Positions 17,982 through 26,329 of a DNA stretch of 64,000 nt are shown here, one piece after another (the first letter of the stretch is position 1; every line of letters begins with the position of its first letter). A model generated the notes under the pieces. The model searched no databases. It was not told the DNA's origin and was given only the letters and a program-made list of their open reading frames with translations. Made by a program: the position numbers and the translations under genes. This stretch comes from Paracoccus sp041927875 (GTDB lineage: Bacteria; Pseudomonadota; Alphaproteobacteria; Rhodobacterales; Rhodobacteraceae): the NCBI RefSeq assembly GCF_041927875.1, contig NZ_JBHFHN010000013.1; one strand, written 5' to 3'.

Positions 17982-18009
17982 ATCATAGCTTACGACCTTG
18001 CCTGGGCAA
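17982..18009 (-). promoter_or_regulatory. promoter of the truncated haemoglobin gene
   Basis: On the minus strand TTGCCC (18009-18004) and TATGAT (17987-17982) are 16 bp apart. The expected transcription start falls at about 17975-17976, the first base of the ATG. Only sequence resemblance supports this. Confidence 0.5.
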
Positions 18010-18089
18010 GCGGCGGCTTGACGCAGGCGGCCATGCGGGGCATCCGGGGGCACCGGTCGCAGCCCACCCGGACAAAACACGAGCCGAGA

Positions 18090-18551
18090 ATGACCCATTA
18101 CACCGACGGTCTGACCCAGTTGGGGCAGGCCACCACCCTGCCCACCGATCCCGACAGCGCCGTGATCGAGCGGGTGCCGAACCCGCGCCCCGGTGTCGAT
18201 TACACCGTCCGCTTTACCCAGCCCGAATTCACCAGCCTGTGCCCGCTGACCGGACAGCCCGACTTTGCGCATCTGGTCATCGACTATCTGCCCGGCGACT
18301 GGCTGGTCGAATCGAAATCGCTGAAGCTGTTTCTGGGCGCCTTCCGCAACCACGGCGCCTTTCACGAGGATTGCACTGTCGGCATCGGGCAGCGCCTGGT
18401 CGATGCGATTGCCCCGCGCTGGCTGCGGATCGGCGGCTATTGGTATCCGCGCGGCGGCATGCCGATCGACGTGTTCTGGCAGACCGGTGCCGCCCCCGCT
18501 GGGCTGTGGCTGCCCGATCAGGGCGTCGCACCCTATCGCGGGCGCGGGTGA
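18090..18551 (+). CDS. queF: NADPH-dependent 7-cyano-7-deazaguanine reductase (preQ0 reductase)
   Basis: The 153-residue type I QueF reduces preQ0 to preQ1 in queuosine biosynthesis. It holds the nucleophilic Cys51 and Asp58 in CPLTGQPDFAH, the family motif ESKSLKLF (residues 74-81), and FHED at 91-94. The size fits the short, unimodular class of QueF. No other queuosine genes are adjacent. It precedes the ileS leader promoter, which begins within two bases of its stop codon. Confidence 0.95.
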   Translation: MTHYTDGLTQLGQATTLPTDPDSAVIERVPNPRPGVDYTVRFTQPEFTSLCPLTGQPDFAHLVIDYLPGDWLVESKSLKLFLGAFRNHGAFHEDCTVGIGQRLVDAIAPRWLRIGGYWYPRGGMPIDVFWQTGAAPAGLWLPDQGVAPYRGRG

Positions 18552-18552
18552 C

Positions 18553-18580
18553 TTGCGGGTCTGACGCGCGCTTTCTATAA
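18553..18580 (+). promoter_or_regulatory. promoter of the ileS leader transcript
   Basis: TTGCGG (18553-18558) and CTATAA (18575-18580) are separated by 16 bp. The expected start of transcription, about 18587-18588, coincides with the ATG of the leader peptide, so the leader would be translated from a leaderless end. The promoter was identified by eye. Confidence 0.55.
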
Positions 18581-18587
18581 GCGGGCC

Positions 18588-18635
18588 ATGTTCAGGACGG
18601 GCCGGATCATCCGAATTATCCGCCCGGCGGCCTAG
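18588..18635 (+). CDS. ileS leader peptide with four Ile codons
   Basis: ATG to TAG encodes the 15-residue MFRTGRIIRIIRPAA. The two ATC ATC codons (18606-18611) and ATT ATC (18615-18620) make four Ile codons in five. The stop codon TAG (18633-18635) directly follows the 5' arm of an intrinsic terminator. This is the classical design of a transcription attenuator that senses charged tRNA-Ile and controls the isoleucyl-tRNA synthetase gene downstream. The initiation codon is leaderless or nearly so if the promoter call is right. Confidence 0.8.
   Translation: MFRTGRIIRIIRPAA
18598..18626 (+). promoter_or_regulatory. alternative (antiterminator-like) hairpin in the ileS leader
   Basis: CGGGC (18598-18602) plus GGAT (18604-18607) can pair with ATCC (18618-18621) plus GCCCG (18622-18626), leaving one bulged C and a 10-nt loop. 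Its 3' arm shares bases 18623-18626 with the terminator, so the two structures exclude each other. Its function is inferred from that overlap. Confidence 0.5.
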
Positions 18636-18657
18636 GGGTTCCTGGCCGCCGGGTTTT
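18623..18657 (+). terminator. attenuator terminator upstream of ileS
   Basis: CCCGGCGGCC (18623-18632) pairs perfectly with GGCCGCCGGG (18644-18653) over ten base pairs, with an 11-nt loop and four T residues after it. The 5' arm encodes the last codons of the Ile leader peptide, so a ribosome stalled on the Ile codons would cover it and allow read-through into ileS. Confidence 0.8.
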
Positions 18658-18704
18658 GCCATGTCTGATTTGTGATGCCTGCCGTCTGACCCAAGGATTC
18701 CCCG

Positions 18705-21599
18705 ATGACCGACACCGACCTGTCCGCCGCCTATCGCGACACCGTTTTTCTGCCCGAGACCGACTTTCCCATGCGCGCGGGCCTGCCTGCGCGCGAACCG
18801 GAATGGCTGGACCGCTGGGCGCGGATCGGCATCTATGACCGGCTGCGCGACCAGACGGGGCGACCGCCCTTTGTGCTGCATGACGGCCCGCCCTATGCCA
18901 ATGGCCATCTGCACATCGGCCATGCGCTGAACAAGATCCTGAAAGACTTCATCGTCCGCAGTCATCAGATGATGGGTTTCGACGTGCGCTATGTGCCGGG
19001 CTGGGATTGCCACGGCCTGCCGATCGAATGGAAGATCGAGGAGCAATACCGCGCCAAGGGTCAGGACAAGGATGCGGTGAACATCATCGACTTCCGCCAG
19101 GAATGCCGCAAGTTCGCCGAGGGCTGGGTCGACATCCAGCGCGATGAGTTCAAGCGCCTGGGCATCACCGGCAAATGGGACGCGCCCTATCTGACCATGG
19201 ATTATCACGCCGAGGCGGTGATCGCGGCCGAGTTCATGAAACTGCTGATGAATGGCAGCCTCTATCAGGGCTCGAAGCCCGTCATGTGGTCGCCGGTCGA
19301 AAAGACCGCCCTGGCCGAGGCCGAGGTGGAATATCACGACCACACCAGCCATATGATCTGGGTGCGGTTCCGCCCGCAATCCGGGCTGGACGGCGCATCG
19401 GTGGTGATCTGGACGACGACCCCCTGGACGATCCCGCAGAACCGCGCGGTGGCCTTCGGACCGACTATCAACTATGGCCTTTACCGCGTTGATAACGTTG
19501 CAGAAAACGCTTTGGCGAAAGCGGGTGAGCTACTGCTGCTGGCCGACAAGCTGGTCGATGGCGTGATGCAGGCCGCCAAGGTCGAAGGCTTCACCCGGCT
19601 GCGCGATGTCCCCGCGGATGAGCTCTCGGGCATCACCCTGTCGCATCCCTATCGCGGCATCGACGGCGGCAATGGCGAATGGGATTTCGACGTGCCGCTG
19701 TTGCCCGGCGATCATGTGACCGATGATGCGGGGACGGGCTTTGTGCATACCGCGCCCAGCCATGGCGATGACGACTATCAGCTTGCGCTGAAGTTCGGCA
19801 TCCCGATGACCTATAACGTCGAACCCGATGGCAGCTATCGCGCCAGCCTGCCGGTCTTTGGCGGTCAGGCGATCCTGACCCCGGATGGCAAGGAAGGCCC
19901 GGCCAATGTCAGCAATATCAAGGCGCTGCATGGCGCGGGGGCGCTGCTGGCAAAGGGTAAGCTGAAGCACAGCTATCCGCATAGCTGGCGGTCGAAAGCG
20001 CCGCTGATCTATCGCAACACGCCGCAGTGGTTCGCCGCCATCGACAAGGTGCTGGATGACGGCATGGGCGAATATGGCGACACGATCCGCAGCCGCGCGC
20101 TTGCCAGCATAGACCGGCTGGTGAAATGGACACCGCAAACCGGGCGCAACCGGCTGTTCTCGATGATCGAGGCGCGGCCGGATTGGGTGCTGTCGCGGCA
20201 GCGCGCCTGGGGCGTGCCCTTGACATGCTTTGTGAAGAAAGGCGCGCAACCCACGGATTCCGATTTCCTTTTGCGCAACGACGAGATCAACGACCGGATC
20301 ATCGCCGCCTTCGAGAAAGACGGCGCCGATGTCTGGTATCGCCCCGGCTTCAAGGAAGACGTGTTCGGCAATATCGCCAATCCGAACGATTACGATCAGG
20401 TCTTTGACGTGCTGGATGTGTGGTTCGACAGCGGATCGACGCATGCCTTTGTGCTGCGCGACCGCGCCGATGGCACGCCGGACGGGATCGCTGATCTGTA
20501 TCTGGAAGGCACCGACCAGCACCGCGGCTGGTTCCATTCCTCGATGCTGCAAGCCTGCGCGACCAAGGGCCGCGCGCCCTACCGCGGGGTGCTGACGCAT
20601 GGCTTCACGCTGGACGAGAAGGGCATGAAAATGTCCAAATCGCTCGGCAATACCGTCGCGCCCGCCGATGTGATCAAGGAATATGGCGCCGACATCCTGC
20701 GGCTGTGGGTGGCGCAATCGGACTACACCGCAGACCTGCGCATCGGGAAGGAAATCCTGAAAGGCGTGGCCGACAGCTATCGCCGGCTGCGCAACACGCT
20801 GCGCTTCCTGCTGGGGGCGCTGGACGGGTTCGCGGATGGCGAGCGGGTCGATCCGGCCGACATGCCGGAACTGGAACGATGGGTGCTGCACCGCCTCGCG
20901 GAACTCGATGTGCAGGTGCGCGAGGGCTACACGGCCTATGACTTCCAGGGCGTGTTCCAGGCGGTGTTCAACTTTGCCACCATCGACCTGTCGGCCTTCT
21001 ATTTCGACATCCGCAAGGACGCGCTTTATTGCGATGCGCCGGGCAGCTTGCGCCGCCGCGCCGCGCGCACGGTGCTGGACATCCTGTTCCACCGCCTGAC
21101 CGCCTGGATCGCACCGATCCTGGTGTTCACCGCCGAAGACGCCTGGCTGAGCCGCTTCCCCGGTCAGGACAGCTCGATCCACCTGCGCGACTTCCCCGAC
21201 ACGCCCGCCGACTGGCGCAATCCAGATCTGGCGGCGAAATGGGACGGCATCCGTCGCGCGCGTCGCGTGGTGACGGCGGCGCTTGAGGTGCAGCGGACGG
21301 CGAAGGTGATCGGCGCCAGCCTCGAGGCCGCGCCGGTGGTGCATGTCGAGGATCAGGCCCTGCTGGCGGCGCTGAAATCGGTCGATTTCGCCGATCTCTG
21401 CATCACCTCGGGCGTCAGCCTTACCGCCGATCCGGCCCCGGCCGAGGCCTTCCGTCTGCCCGAACTGCCCGGCATCGGCGTGGTGTTCGAGACCGCCGAG
21501 GGCCAGAAATGTGCGCGCTGCTGGAAAATCCTGCCGGATGTCGGCAGCCATGCCCACGCGGGCACCTGCGCGCGCTGTGACAGCGTGATCGCGGGCTGA
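18705..21599 (+). CDS. ileS: isoleucyl-tRNA synthetase
   Basis: The 964-residue class I synthetase charges tRNA-Ile. HLHIGH (residues 68-73, the HIGH motif) and KMSKS (about 642-646) are both intact, with the editing domain between them. The C-terminus has a zinc-binding pair CARC...CARC. A ribosome binding site AAGGA precedes the ATG. Its transcript is apparently controlled by the Ile-rich leader peptide and attenuator at 18588-18657. It converges on eno through the palindromic element at 21613. Confidence 0.98.
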   Translation: MTDTDLSAAYRDTVFLPETDFPMRAGLPAREPEWLDRWARIGIYDRLRDQTGRPPFVLHDGPPYANGHLHIGHALNKILKDFIVRSHQMMGFDVRYVPGWDCHGLPIEWKIEEQYRAKGQDKDAVNIIDFRQECRKFAEGWVDIQRDEFKRLGITGKWDAPYLTMDYHAEAVIAAEFMKLLMNGSLYQGSKPVMWSPVEKTALAEAEVEYHDHTSHMIWVRFRPQSGLDGASVVIWTTTPWTIPQNRAVAFGPTINYGLYRVDNVAENALAKAGELLLLADKLVDGVMQAAKVEGFTRLRDVPADELSGITLSHPYRGIDGGNGEWDFDVPLLPGDHVTDDAGTGFVHTAPSHGDDDYQLALKFGIPMTYNVEPDGSYRASLPVFGGQAILTPDGKEGPANVSNIKALHGAGALLAKGKLKHSYPHSWRSKAPLIYRNTPQWFAAIDKVLDDGMGEYGDTIRSRALASIDRLVKWTPQTGRNRLFSMIEARPDWVLSRQRAWGVPLTCFVKKGAQPTDSDFLLRNDEINDRIIAAFEKDGADVWYRPGFKEDVFGNIANPNDYDQVFDVLDVWFDSGSTHAFVLRDRADGTPDGIADLYLEGTDQHRGWFHSSMLQACATKGRAPYRGVLTHGFTLDEKGMKMSKSLGNTVAPADVIKEYGADILRLWVAQSDYTADLRIGKEILKGVADSYRRLRNTLRFLLGALDGFADGERVDPADMPELERWVLHRLAELDVQVREGYTAYDFQGVFQAVFNFATIDLSAFYFDIRKDALYCDAPGSLRRRAARTVLDILFHRLTAWIAPILVFTAEDAWLSRFPGQDSSIHLRDFPDTPADWRNPDLAAKWDGIRRARRVVTAALEVQRTAKVIGASLEAAPVVHVEDQALLAALKSVDFADLCITSGVSLTADPAPAEAFRLPELPGIGVVFETAEGQKCARCWKILPDVGSHAHAGTCARCDSVIAG

Positions 21600-21612
21600 G
21601 ATCGTTCGGAGT

Positions 21613-21664
21613 GAGTATTTGGAAACAGAAGAAGCCCGCATCTTCTTCTGTTCGATAAATACTC
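21613..21664. terminator. palindromic bidirectional terminator-like element
   Basis: GAGTATTT...ACAGAAGAA, a loop including GCCCGC, then TTCTTCTGT...AAATACTC form an inverted repeat between the convergent ileS and eno genes. It is the second copy of the design found at 17516-17568; outer arms and loop are shared, while the inner arms differ. Confidence 0.65.
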
Positions 21665-21694
21665 GTCCGATCCCGCCGTCGGGCGCAGAGCATG

Positions 21695-21720
21695 AAAAAG
21701 GGGCGCCAAAGCGGCGCCCC
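21695..21720 (-). terminator. intrinsic terminator of eno
   Basis: On the minus strand GGGGCGCC pairs with GGCGCCCC (21713-21720 with 21700-21707) across a 5-nt loop, followed by five T residues (21699-21695). It lies 21 bp after the eno stop codon. Confidence 0.75.
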
Positions 21721-21740
21721 TTCGTCATCTGAGCGTGACG

Positions 21741-23015
21741 TCAGCGCAGGATCGACCGGCCGGCATATTCGGCGGTCGCGCCCAGCATTTCCTCGATACG
21801 GATCAACTGGTTGTATTTCGCCAGCCGGTCAGACCGCGCCAGCGAACCGGTCTTGATCTGGCCGCAGTTGGTGGCGACCGCCAGATCGGCGATGGTGCTG
21901 TCCTCGGTCTCGCCCGAGCGGTGGCTCATCACGCTGGTATAGCGGGCGCGGTCGGCCATGCGCACCGCGTCCAGCGTCTCGGTCAGGGTGCCGATCTGGT
22001 TGACCTTGACCAGAAGGCTGTTGGCCACGCCCTTCTTGATGCCGTCCGACAGGCGCGCGGGATTGGTCACGAACAGGTCGTCACCGACGAGCTGAACGCG
22101 ATCACCCAGACGGTCGGTCAACAGCTTCCAGCCCTCCCAGTCATCCTCGGCGCAGCCATCCTCGATCGACAGGATCGGATAGTCGGCGCACAGCGCGGCC
22201 AGGTAATCGACGTTTTCGGCCGAGGTCAGTGACTTGCCTTCGCCCTTCATCTCATACTTGCCGTCCTTGAAATACTCGGTCGAGGCGCAATCGAGCGCCA
22301 GCATGATGTCATCGCCCGGCTTGTAGCCGGCCTTTTCGATCGACTTCAGGATGAAATCCAGCGCGTCGCGCGTGGAGGACAGGTTCGGCGCAAAGCCGCC
22401 TTCGTCACCCACGCCGGTGGCCAGCCCCGCCGCCGACAGTTGCTTCTTCAGCGTGTGGAACACTTCCGAGCCCATGCGCACGGCCTCGGCGATCGAACCG
22501 GCGCTGACCGGCATGATCATGAACTCCTGAATGTCAATCGGGTTGTCGGCATGTTCGCCGCCATTGATGATGTTCATCATTGGCACCGGCAGCACCCGCG
22601 CGCCCGCGCCGCCAACATAGCGATACAGCGGCAGGCTGGCGTAATCTGCGGCGGCGCGTGCCACGGCCAGCGACACGCCCAGGATCGCATTCGCGCCCAG
22701 CCGACCCTTGTTCGGGGTGCCGTCCAGTTCGATCATCATGCGGTCGATCTCGACCTGTTCGGTGGCGTCCTCGCCCACCAGATTTTCGGCAATCTCGCCA
22801 TTGACGGCGGCGACGGCCTCCAGCACGCCCTTGCCCATGTAGCGGGCCTTGTCGCCGTCGCGCTTTTCCACCGCTTCATGCGCGCCGGTCGAGGCGCCCG
22901 AGGGCACGGCGGCGCGGCCCATGGTGCCGTCCTCCAGTATCACATCGACCTCGACGGTCGGATTGCCACGGCTGTCCAGGATCTCGCGGGCGTGGATGTC
23001 GATGATCGTGCTCAT
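21741..23015 (-). CDS. eno: enolase (phosphopyruvate hydratase)
   Basis: The 424-residue glycolytic enzyme interconverts 2-phosphoglycerate and phosphoenolpyruvate with Mg2+. It shows AREILDSRGNPTVEVDV at the N-terminus, GGEHADNPIDIQEFMI, LSIEDGCAEDDWEGW with metal ligands, the catalytic-lysine region LVKVNQIGT and SHRSGETEDSTIADLAV. Length and motifs are complete. It has an AAAGGA ribosome binding site and its own terminator, and it is divergent from the NDUFA12 gene. Confidence 0.98.
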   Translation of the reverse strand: MSTIIDIHAREILDSRGNPTVEVDVILEDGTMGRAAVPSGASTGAHEAVEKRDGDKARYMGKGVLEAVAAVNGEIAENLVGEDATEQVEIDRMMIELDGTPNKGRLGANAILGVSLAVARAAADYASLPLYRYVGGAGARVLPVPMMNIINGGEHADNPIDIQEFMIMPVSAGSIAEAVRMGSEVFHTLKKQLSAAGLATGVGDEGGFAPNLSSTRDALDFILKSIEKAGYKPGDDIMLALDCASTEYFKDGKYEMKGEGKSLTSAENVDYLAALCADYPILSIEDGCAEDDWEGWKLLTDRLGDRVQLVGDDLFVTNPARLSDGIKKGVANSLLVKVNQIGTLTETLDAVRMADRARYTSVMSHRSGETEDSTIADLAVATNCGQIKTGSLARSDRLAKYNQLIRIEEMLGATAEYAGRSILR

Positions 23016-23168
23016 GTGTCATTCCTTTGGCGGATGATGTCGGGGCCTTCTTAGCCGCCAAAACCCGGCGCGAAAAGGCCGATCGCGCGGCTGTGGCCCT
23101 GCGGGTGCTGGACGTGGCCGCCGCGATGGGGCATAGGGGAGCAAAGCCCCGAATGACGGACCCAGCCC

Positions 23169-23534
23169 ATGTTTCTGCGACTGCTGACCTGGTGGAACAC
23201 CTCGACCCTGAACACGGCCTTCAGCACCTGGCTGCGCGGCAAGAAGGTGGGCGAAGATGCCCTGGGCAATGTCTATTACCAGTCGAAAGACGGCAAACGC
23301 TGGGTCATCTACAAGGGCACGATCGAGGCCAGCCGGATCAGCCCGGAATGGCATGGCTGGCTGCATTACACCTGGGATCACCCGCCGACCGAGGTGGCCC
23401 TGCCGCGCAAGGGCTGGGAACAGCCGCATCAGGAAAACCTGACCGGCACCGCCGGGGCCTATCTGCCCGCCGGTTCGCTGCGCCGCGCCGAGCCGATGCC
23501 GCGCCGCGATTATGAGGCCTGGCAGCCCGAATAA
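23169..23534 (+). CDS. NADH:ubiquinone oxidoreductase NDUFA12-type accessory subunit
   Basis: This 121-residue protein matches the B17.2/NDUFA12 accessory subunit of complex I. Characteristic parts are TWLRGKKVGEDALGNVYY, KRWVIYKG, and SPEWHGWLHYTWDHPPTE. This subunit occurs in alphaproteobacteria and mitochondria and sits on the peripheral arm. It is encoded away from the nuo operon, as is usual. Its stop overlaps the start of the next gene (TAATG). Confidence 0.93.
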   Translation: MFLRLLTWWNTSTLNTAFSTWLRGKKVGEDALGNVYYQSKDGKRWVIYKGTIEASRISPEWHGWLHYTWDHPPTEVALPRKGWEQPHQENLTGTAGAYLPAGSLRRAEPMPRRDYEAWQPE

Positions 23535-24010
23535 TGGCCGAGAACCGCGCAGAAGTTCTGGCCGGCGCTGTGGTCGTGGCCGTCGCCGCCGCCTTTCTGG
23601 CCTTTGCGGTGCAGGGGCGCGGCGTCAGCACCGGCGGGCCAAGCGTCGAATACCGCGCATCCTTTCGGTCGGTCGAGGGGATCCGCGTCGGCACCGATGT
23701 GCGTCTGGCCGGGGTCAAGGTGGGCCGCATCACCAGTGTCACCCTGAACCCGCAGACGTTTTTCGCTGATACGACGATCAGCCTGCCCGCCGATGTGGCG
23801 CTGCCCGATGACAGCGCCGTGCTGGTGTCATCCGAGGGCCTGCTGGGCGGCGCCTTTGTCGAGTTGCACCCCGGCGGCAGCCCCACCGATTACGCCCCCG
23901 GCGATGAGATCGAGGACACCCAAGGTGCCGTCAGCGTGATCTCGCTTCTGATGAAGTTCCTTGATTCCAGCGGTGGCAACAAGGACGATGCCGCCCAGAC
24001 CAACCCGTGA
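23534..24010 (+). CDS. mlaD: MlaD-like phospholipid transport substrate-binding protein
   Basis: This 158-residue protein has one N-terminal membrane anchor (LAGAVVVAVAAAFLAFAV) and a single MCE/MlaD domain (about residues 38-118: YRASFRSVEGIRVGTDVRLAGVKVG...). MlaD forms a periplasmic hexamer that ferries phospholipids between membranes with MlaE and MlaF. Those partners are not in the window, so the gene is separated from the rest of its complex. It overlaps the NDUFA12 gene by one base and is followed closely by the DUF2155 gene. Confidence 0.88.
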   Translation: MAENRAEVLAGAVVVAVAAAFLAFAVQGRGVSTGGPSVEYRASFRSVEGIRVGTDVRLAGVKVGRITSVTLNPQTFFADTTISLPADVALPDDSAVLVSSEGLLGGAFVELHPGGSPTDYAPGDEIEDTQGAVSVISLLMKFLDSSGGNKDDAAQTNP

Positions 24011-24029
24011 CGCAGCCGAAGGCCATCCG

Positions 24030-24386
24030 ATGATCCGCCCCCTGATCCTGTCGCTGGCGCTGCTGGCCAGCCCCGCCGCCGCCGTCGAGACCGAGGCCGC
24101 CCAGGGGGCGCTGTTGCGGGCGCTGGACAAGGTTGCCGGCACCACCACCGATCTGGATGTCGATACCGGCGGCGAACAAGGCTTCGGCCATATCAAGGTG
24201 CGGGTCAGCGAATGCCGCTATCCCTCCGGCGATGCCAATTCGGATGCGTTCGTGCATCTGACGATCACCGATGACAAATCGCCAAAGCCCTTGTTTGACG
24301 GCTGGATGATGGCCTCCAGCCCGGCTTTGTCGGCGCTGGATCACCCGCGCTACGATGTCTGGGTGATCCGCTGCCGGATTTCCTGA
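24030..24386 (+). CDS. DUF2155 family periplasmic protein
   Basis: The 118-residue secreted protein has a cleavable signal (MIRPLILSLALLASPAAA). The domain contains GHIKVRVSECRYP and KPLFDGWMMASSPALSALDHPRYDVWVIRC, the DUF2155 signature. The function is unknown, but the family is regularly found beside the NDUFA12 gene in alphaproteobacteria. The two cysteines could form a disulfide. The last 37 bp overlap the 3' end of aat on the other strand. Confidence 0.82.
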   Translation: MIRPLILSLALLASPAAAVETEAAQGALLRALDKVAGTTTDLDVDTGGEQGFGHIKVRVSECRYPSGDANSDAFVHLTITDDKSPKPLFDGWMMASSPALSALDHPRYDVWVIRCRIS

Positions 24387-24997
24387 CTGCTGGCCAAGGG
24401 CAGGCGGGTCAGATCGGCGGCGCGGGGCAGGGCATCGGCCAAGGCGCGGCGATAGGCGGCGCGCGGGATCTCGGCCCCGCCCAGGCTGGCCAGATGCGGC
24501 GTCAGATATTGCGTATCCAGCAGGGTGAAGCCGCAGCGCGTCAGCTGATCGGTCAGCCACCACAGCGCCGCCTTGGACCCGCCGGTCCGCAGCGACACCA
24601 TGGATTCGCCAAAGAACGCCCCGCCCAGGCTGACGCCAAAGGCCGCGCCCGCCAGATCATCGCCCTGCCACACTTCGACCGAATGGGCATGGCCCAGGTC
24701 GTGCAGATCCAGATACAGGCGGCGCAGGGGTGCGTTGATCCAGGTTTCATCCTGCGCCGCGCAGGCATCCACGGTGCTCGCGAAATCGGCATTCAGCGTG
24801 GCGCGCCAATCGCCGCGCGCGATGGTGCGGCGCAGGCTGCGGCTGGCATGAAACCGATCCAGCGGCAGCACGCCCCGGCGCGGCGGGTCGAACCAATGCA
24901 GTTCGTCATCGCCCTGCGACAGCGCCATCGGAAAGATGCCCTGGGCATAGCCCGACAGCAGCAGCCGGGGCGTCAGCCGTAGGTTCGCGCCAGCCAC
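24350..24997 (-). CDS. aat: leucyl/phenylalanyl-tRNA-protein transferase
   Basis: The 215-residue enzyme moves Leu or Phe from tRNA to N-terminal Arg/Lys of proteins, marking them for ClpS/ClpAP degradation (N-end rule). Family features are GYAQGIFPMA, WFDPPRRGVLPLD, GESMVSLRTGGSKAAL and LLDTQYLTPHLASLGG. The start is a GTG at 24997, 25 bp inside the end of accC, which suggests co-expression. It converges with and overlaps the DUF2155 gene by 37 bp. Confidence 0.94.
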   Translation of the reverse strand: MAGANLRLTPRLLLSGYAQGIFPMALSQGDDELHWFDPPRRGVLPLDRFHASRSLRRTIARGDWRATLNADFASTVDACAAQDETWINAPLRRLYLDLHDLGHAHSVEVWQGDDLAGAAFGVSLGGAFFGESMVSLRTGGSKAALWWLTDQLTRCGFTLLDTQYLTPHLASLGGAEIPRAAYRRALADALPRAADLTRLPLASSQEIRQRITQTS

Positions 24998-26319
24998 TTT
25001 TCCAGCCAGTGAATCGAATAATCCCCGGCCCGCACATCGGGATCATCGACCAGCGCGCGATGCAGCGGGATAGTGGTGTCGATCCCGTCGATCACGATCT
25101 CGCCCAAGGCGCGCGACAGCCGGGCCAAAGCCTCGTCACGGTCGCGGCCATGCACGATCAGCTTGCCGATCAGGCTGTCGTAATAGGGCGGGATCGCATA
25201 GCCGTCATAGACCGCCGAATCCATCCGCACCCCCAGACCGCCGGGGGCGTGGTATTGGGTGATGCGGCCGGGGCAGGGCGCGAAGTTCGGCAACCGCTCG
25301 GCATTCAGCCGCACCTCGATCGCATGGCCGTTGATCTTCAGATCGTCCTGGGCAAACGACATCGGCAGGCCGGCGGCAACGCGGATCTGTTCGCGCACCA
25401 GATCGACGCCGAAGATCGCCTCGGTCACCGGATGTTCGACCTGAAGGCGGGTGTTCATTTCGATGAAATAGAACTCGCCATCCTCGAACAGGAACTCGAT
25501 CGTGCCCGCGCCGATATAGTTGATCTGGGCCACGGCATCGGCGCAGACCTTGCCGATGCGGGCGCGCATTTCGGGGGTGATGACCGGGCCGGGGGCTTCC
25601 TCGAACACCTTCTGGTGGCGGCGTTGCAGCGAGCAATCGCGTTCGCCCAGATGCACGGCGCGGCCCTTGCCATCGCCAAAGACCTGGATCTCGATATGGC
25701 GGGGGCGTTGCAGGTATTTCTCGATATAGACTTCATCGTTGCCGAAGGCGGCCTTCGCCTCGGATCGGGCGGTGCGGAAGGCGATTTCCAGTTCGCTTTC
25801 GTCGCGGGCCACCTTCATGCCGCGCCCGCCGCCGCCGGCGGTGGCCTTGATGATGACCGGATAGCCGATCTGGGCCGCTACGGTCTTGGCACTGGCCACG
25901 TCCGGCACGCCGCCGTCCGAGCCGGGCACCACCGGGATGCCCAGCTTTTTCGCGGTGTCCTTGGCGGTGATCTTGTCGCCCATGATGCGGATATGCTCGG
26001 CCGAGGGGCCGATGAAGGTGATGTCGTGATCTTCCAGCACCTGCACGAAATTGGCGTTTTCCGACAGGAAGCCATAGCCCGGATGGATCGCCTGCGCGCC
26101 GGTGATCTCGCAGGCCGAGACGATGGCGGGCACCGACAGATAGCTTTGCGAGCTGGGCGCCGGGCCGATGCAGACCGATTCATCGGCCATGCGCACATGC
26201 ATCGCATCGGCATCGGCGGTTGAATGCACCGCGACGCTGGCGATACCCATTTCACGGCAGGCGCGGATGACGCGCAGGGCGATCTCGCCGCGGTTGGCGA
26301 TCAGGATCTTGTCGAACAT
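24973..26319 (-). CDS. accC: acetyl-CoA carboxylase, biotin carboxylase subunit
   Basis: This 448-residue ATP-grasp enzyme carboxylates biotin on AccB, the first step of malonyl-CoA synthesis. It shows MFDKILIANRGEIALRVIRA, the glycine loop TAGGGGRGMKV, EVYIEKYLQRPRHIEIQV and FIEMNTRLQVEHPVTE with catalytic residues. It follows accB by 10 bp. The short length and absence of a biotinyl domain separate it from the related pccA at 40216. Confidence 0.97.
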   Translation of the reverse strand: MFDKILIANRGEIALRVIRACREMGIASVAVHSTADADAMHVRMADESVCIGPAPSSQSYLSVPAIVSACEITGAQAIHPGYGFLSENANFVQVLEDHDITFIGPSAEHIRIMGDKITAKDTAKKLGIPVVPGSDGGVPDVASAKTVAAQIGYPVIIKATAGGGGRGMKVARDESELEIAFRTARSEAKAAFGNDEVYIEKYLQRPRHIEIQVFGDGKGRAVHLGERDCSLQRRHQKVFEEAPGPVITPEMRARIGKVCADAVAQINYIGAGTIEFLFEDGEFYFIEMNTRLQVEHPVTEAIFGVDLVREQIRVAAGLPMSFAQDDLKINGHAIEVRLNAERLPNFAPCPGRITQYHAPGGLGVRMDSAVYDGYAIPPYYDSLIGKLIVHGRDRDEALARLSRALGEIVIDGIDTTIPLHRALVDDPDVRAGDYSIHWLEKWLARTYG

Positions 26320-26329
26320 GGGCCGCGCC

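Noticed and set aside
19530..21728. Long minus-strand frame opposite ileS
   Set aside because: Shadow of ileS; no start signal and no domain.
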